Assembly (NCBI GenBank): GCA_028687155.1
Contig: JAQUAR010000023.1
Span: forward strand, 1 to 11,319
Direction of reading: 5' to 3'
From: Methylacidiphilaceae bacterium
Lineage (GTDB): Bacteria; Verrucomicrobiota; Verrucomicrobiia; Methylacidiphilales; Methylacidiphilaceae
DNA: 11,319 nucleotides
Shown in pieces: positions 8,186 through 11,319 of this stretch; position 1 is the stretch's first letter; the number at the start of each line of letters is the position of its first letter. Under the pieces are notes generated by a model. The model was not told the DNA's origin. It searched no databases and saw only the letters and a list, made by a program, of their open reading frames with translations. Made by a program: the position numbers and the translations under genes.

Positions 8186-10912
8186 ATGACTACTCTGCCG
8201 CTTCGCGCGGATCGTTCTCGGAAAATGGATGGCGCGGCGCTGGCCTACAGCAGTTCCTTAGTCGAGGAATATTATGCCAGATGGGCTCAGGACCCCGATT
8301 CCGTCGATTCAAGCTGGCGTGCCCTCTTCCAGGATTCGGCCCGCCGAGCCGTGTCCCAGCTGGCTGGCAGCTCTCTGGCCAAGCAGCGCGGGGTCTACGA
8401 ACTGATCTTTGCTTATCGCACCCTGGGCCATTTCGTCGCAAATCTCGATCCCCTCGGTTTCAATCGATTTGCCTTCGACGAATTGGAGCTCGAACGGTTC
8501 GGATTGGGCACGGAGGATTTGGAGACCGAGTTCGATTCGGCTTCGCTGGCGGGCGGAGGAGCGCGGTCGTTGCGGAACATTCTCGAGATTCTTCGGGCGA
8601 CCTTTTGTGGGACTCTTGCGGTCGAGTTCATGCATATGCAGTCCTTCGCCCAAAGGCGGTGGATTGCCGAGCGGCTGGAGGGAACCGCCCTTGCGAAGGT
8701 CTTCTCAGGCGAAGAGCGGCGGCGTATCCTGCAAGCGATCCTGCGGGCGGAGGAATTCGAGTCTTTCCTCCATACCCGGTACGTGGGCCAGAAGCGCTTT
8801 TCTTTGGAAGGCAACGAGACGCTGATTCCGATGCTCGAAGCGGTGGTCGAAGCCTGCCCGCTTCACGGAGTCGACCGCATCGTGATGGGGATGGCGCATC
8901 GCGGCAGGCTCAATGTCCTCGCCAACGTCCTCCAGCAGGATTTCAAGACGATTTTCGACGAGTTCTCGGAGAACTACTTTCCGGAAGGAGTCTTGGGCGA
9001 CGGCGACGTCCGCTACCACCTGGGTTTTGAAGCGGTGCGCAAGACTTCTTCGGGAGTGGTCGTCACCATTGGGCTCGCTCCTAATCCAAGCCACCTGGAA
9101 ATGGTTGATCCCGTGGTGGAGGGCAAGGCACGGGCCTGGGAGCGGAGATTGGGAGACACGGTGGAGCGTCGCAAAGTTCTTCCTCTCTTGATCCACGGCG
9201 ATGCCTCCTTCATGGGGCAGGGGATCGTGCAGGAGACGCTCAACCTCTCCCAGCTCCAAGGCTATCGGACGGGGGGTACGGTCCATGTCGTGATCAACAA
9301 TCAGATCGGCTTCACCACCTTGCCCCAAGACGCCCGGTCGACCCATCACTGCACCGGGGTCGCCCGGATGCTCGGGATCCCCATCTTTCACGTCAATGGC
9401 GATGATCCGATCTCCGCGGTCTTCGCGATCCAGCTCGCCCTCGAATACCGCCAGCTCTTTGAACGGGATGTGGTTGTCGATCTCTTCGGCTACCGGCGGC
9501 ACGGACACAATGAGGGAGATGAGCCGAGCTTCACGCAGCCTACTCTCTATCAGGAAATCGCCGCGCATCCCAAAATCCGCGAGGTCTTTCTCGACCGTCT
9601 TATCGCCTCTGGAGAGATGACCCGGGAGGAGGCCCTGTCCTATCGGAAGGCGTTCGTGGCGGAGCTTGCGGCGGACATGGCGCAGTCCAGGCAGTCTGCG
9701 ACCCAAGCCAAGGCGAAGCTGCGGGAGAGGCTTTCTTGTCCGCGCCTTCTGGAGCGGGTCCAGACAGCGGTTCCAAGCGAAGAGCTGCTTGCGATTGGCC
9801 GGGCGATCACGCAAGAGCCCGCAGGCTTTACTCTTAACCCCAAGATCGCCCGGATGCTCCAGGATCGCCGGGTAGCGATCGAAGGCCGTGCGCCCATTCT
9901 CTGGCCTTTGGCCGAGGCGCTCGCCTTCGGCTCTCTGCTTCGGGAAGGGATTCCGGTCCGCCTCTCCGGCCAGGATAGCCGCCGGGGCACCTTCAGCCAG
10001 CGACACGGCGTTCTTTACGATATCCATTCCCGCGAGAGGTACGTGCCGCTCGAGCATGTCAGCCCCGGCCAAGCGATCTTCTGCATCTACAATAGCCCGC
10101 TCTCCGAGAATGCCGTGCTTGGGTTTGACTTCGGCTATTCGCTCGACTATCCCGAAGCCCTTATTCTTTGGGAGGCGCAGTACGGCGATTTTGCCAACGG
10201 GGCCCAGGGGGTGATCGATCAATATCTGGCGAGCTCGGAATCGAAGTGGGGCACGGTTTCCAATCTGGTCGTCCTCCTTCCCCACGGATACGAGGGCCAG
10301 GGACCGGAGCATTCCACCGCCCGCATCGAGCGATTCCTCCTGCTCTGTGCGGAAGACAATCTGGTCGTGGCGCAATGCTCGACCCCGGCGAACTACTTTC
10401 ATCTTCTTCGTCGCCAGGCTCTTCGGGGCTTCGTGAAGCCGCTTGTGCTCTTCACCCCGAAAAGTCTTTTGCGCGACCCGCGCTGCTCTTCGCCGATCGC
10501 CGATTTCTCCGAAGGCGGCTTCGAGGAGATTCTTCCCGATCCCCTCCGGCCGGAAGGCGCGCGACGGGTGCTCCTCTGTTCCGGCAAGATCTACTACGAT
10601 CTCGCTGCCCATCGGGAAAAACTGGGAGAGACCGAGACCGCCATCCTTCGGGTCGAGCAGTTCTATCCGTTCCACCAAGGAAAGCTTTCGCGCTTGCTCT
10701 CCGCCCACCGCGCCGAAGAGGTGATCTGGTGCCAGGAAGAGCCTGAGAACATGGGGGGATGGTTTTACATCGAAAGACGGCTGCGAGCGCTCCTTGGCCG
10801 AGAGATCCAGTATGTGGGTCGAGAGGCGGCGGCAAGCACGGCTGCGGGGAGTCTCGGCGTCCACCGGTTGGAACAGGAGCGGATTTGCCGGCAGGCGTTC
10901 GGAGCACCATAG
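8186..10912 (+). CDS. sucA: 2-oxoglutarate dehydrogenase E1 component
   Basis: SucA is the thiamine-diphosphate-dependent decarboxylase of the 2-oxoglutarate dehydrogenase complex. It decarboxylates 2-oxoglutarate and passes the succinyl group to the lipoyl arm of E2 in the TCA cycle. The 908-residue product is near the family's usual 930. An N-terminal E2-binding stretch (EEYYARWAQDPDSVDSSWRA) is present. The dehydrogenase core follows: GMAHRGRLNVL, IGLAPNPSHLE, the TPP/Mg motif GDASFMGQG (from 338) to INNQIGFTT, HVNGDDP, and RRHGHNEGDEPSFTQP. The transketolase-like half has GQDSRRGTFSQRH, LPHGYEGQGPEHS and a C-terminal RVEQFYPF with CQEEPENMGGW. There is no fused E2 domain, so it is not of the actinobacterial Kgd type. 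No clear ribosome-binding site precedes the ATG at 8186, and the ATG at 8225 (residue 14) is an alternative start. sucB follows after 8 bases. Confidence 0.97.
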   Translation: MTTLPLRADRSRKMDGAALAYSSSLVEEYYARWAQDPDSVDSSWRALFQDSARRAVSQLAGSSLAKQRGVYELIFAYRTLGHFVANLDPLGFNRFAFDELELERFGLGTEDLETEFDSASLAGGGARSLRNILEILRATFCGTLAVEFMHMQSFAQRRWIAERLEGTALAKVFSGEERRRILQAILRAEEFESFLHTRYVGQKRFSLEGNETLIPMLEAVVEACPLHGVDRIVMGMAHRGRLNVLANVLQQDFKTIFDEFSENYFPEGVLGDGDVRYHLGFEAVRKTSSGVVVTIGLAPNPSHLEMVDPVVEGKARAWERRLGDTVERRKVLPLLIHGDASFMGQGIVQETLNLSQLQGYRTGGTVHVVINNQIGFTTLPQDARSTHHCTGVARMLGIPIFHVNGDDPISAVFAIQLALEYRQLFERDVVVDLFGYRRHGHNEGDEPSFTQPTLYQEIAAHPKIREVFLDRLIASGEMTREEALSYRKAFVAELAADMAQSRQSATQAKAKLRERLSCPRLLERVQTAVPSEELLAIGRAITQEPAGFTLNPKIARMLQDRRVAIEGRAPILWPLAEALAFGSLLREGIPVRLSGQDSRRGTFSQRHGVLYDIHSRERYVPLEHVSPGQAIFCIYNSPLSENAVLGFDFGYSLDYPEALILWEAQYGDFANGAQGVIDQYLASSESKWGTVSNLVVLLPHGYEGQGPEHSTARIERFLLLCAEDNLVVAQCSTPANYFHLLRRQALRGFVKPLVLFTPKSLLRDPRCSSPIADFSEGGFEEILPDPLRPEGARRVLLCSGKIYYDLAAHREKLGETETAILRVEQFYPFHQGKLSRLLSAHRAEEVIWCQEEPENMGGWFYIERRLRALLGREIQYVGREAAASTAAGSLGVHRLEQERICRQAFGAP

Positions 10913-10920
10913 GGGGCGAA

Positions 10921-11319
10921 ATGTCAGTCGAGGTGAAAATGCCCTTTCTGGGCGAGTCGATCCAGGGCGGTATCCTGGGAAAGTGGCTCAAGGCCAAGGG
11001 AGATCGTGTCGAGCCGGGGGATGCACTCGGAGAGATCGAAACCGAAAAGATCACCTCGGAGATTTATGCCGAGGTTGCTGGCTCTTTTATCCCCCTTGTC
11101 GATCCCGGGACGCAGGTCGAGGTGGGGCAAGTCGTGGCTCGAATCGAGGAGGGTCAAGAGGCGCAGAGGGCGATCAGCCCGCCTGCGGCGCCAGCTGGTC
11201 AACCACAGCCTATGTCCGCCGAGGCACGCCCCGCTCCCGCGGAACCGGCGAGCCCGACGGAAGCCGGGAGGGAAGAGGAGAAGCTCCGACCCCTCCCGTC
11301 CGGCCCATCCCGGTCGATC
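10921..11319 (+). CDS. sucB: Dihydrolipoamide succinyltransferase (E2 of 2-oxoglutarate dehydrogenase), N-terminal part, runs off the window
   Basis: E2 carries the lipoyl arm that moves the succinyl group from SucA to coenzyme A. The 133 codons present encode one lipoyl domain (residues about 1-78), starting VEVKMPFLGESI and with the lipoylation site IETEKIT, Lys43. An Ala/Pro/Glu-rich flexible linker follows (about 83-130) and continues past the window. Peripheral subunit-binding and catalytic domains must lie beyond the edge. GESI in place of the more usual GESV/GESI forms fits the succinyl- rather than acetyltransferase branch, and the sucA neighbour decides the specificity. AGGGGG overlapping the sucA stop serves as the ribosome-binding site; the 8-base gap means sucA and sucB are co-transcribed. 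Confidence 0.94.
   Translation, partial: MSVEVKMPFLGESIQGGILGKWLKAKGDRVEPGDALGEIETEKITSEIYAEVAGSFIPLVDPGTQVEVGQVVARIEEGQEAQRAISPPAAPAGQPQPMSAEARPAPAEPASPTEAGREEEKLRPLPSGPSRSI

Noticed and set aside
8705..10864. Long - strand open frame (719 codons) opposite sucA
   Set aside because: It is the antisense shadow of a clear SucA coding frame in GC-rich DNA; its product is Arg/His-rich with no recognisable family motif.

Overview
The window is a GC-rich stretch of bacterial chromosome, densely coded on the + strand and made up almost entirely of core-metabolism genes. The organism cannot be fixed from sequence alone. A Verrucomicrobiota-type bacterium such as a GC-rich relative of Methylacidiphilum is my guess, at low confidence. 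A MurL/MurD pair is known from Xanthomonas and scattered other phyla, so Xanthomonadales or another phylum remains possible.

Layout. (1) Positions 1-4523 look like one transcription unit: the C-terminal part of PtsI (enzyme I of the PEP phosphotransferase system), a sugar-phosphate nucleotidyltransferase, MurL (UDP-MurNAc-L-Ala-L-Glu epimerase) and a MurD-type ligase. Gaps are 12 and 10 bases, then murL and murD overlap by ATGA. (2) A tRNA-Lys(UUU) gene on the - strand at 4498-4569 overlaps the 3' end of murD. (3) folE2, a type IB GTP cyclohydrolase, stands alone at 4697-5512. (4) A promoter candidate, a TPP riboswitch and a Shine-Dalgarno-sequestering hairpin precede thiC (5767-7716). (5) Directly after the thiC stop lies a decayed 3' fragment of a tnpB (IS200/IS605-type) gene with a right-end-like hairpin, then about 170 bases of non-coding sequence. 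(6) sucA (8186-10912) and the start of sucB (10921 to the window edge) encode the E1 and E2 subunits of 2-oxoglutarate dehydrogenase.

How it fits together. The murL-murD pair points to the alternative route to D-glutamate in peptidoglycan: a MurD2-type ligase adds L-Glu to UDP-MurNAc-L-Ala, and MurL then inverts that residue. The MurD here has the motif DSIST where classical MurD has DSKAT, in line with an altered amino-acid site. ThiC makes the pyrimidine part of thiamine diphosphate, and SucA downstream needs that cofactor. The thiC leader shows a readable switching design: the 3' end of the aptamer has the same AGGGAG as the thiC ribosome-binding site, and both can pair with one anti-SD segment.

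No CRISPR array, prophage or wholly unknown multi-gene system is visible. The most interesting items are the MurL/MurD2 operon, the riboswitch expression platform, the murD/tRNA overlap and the tnpB remnant.
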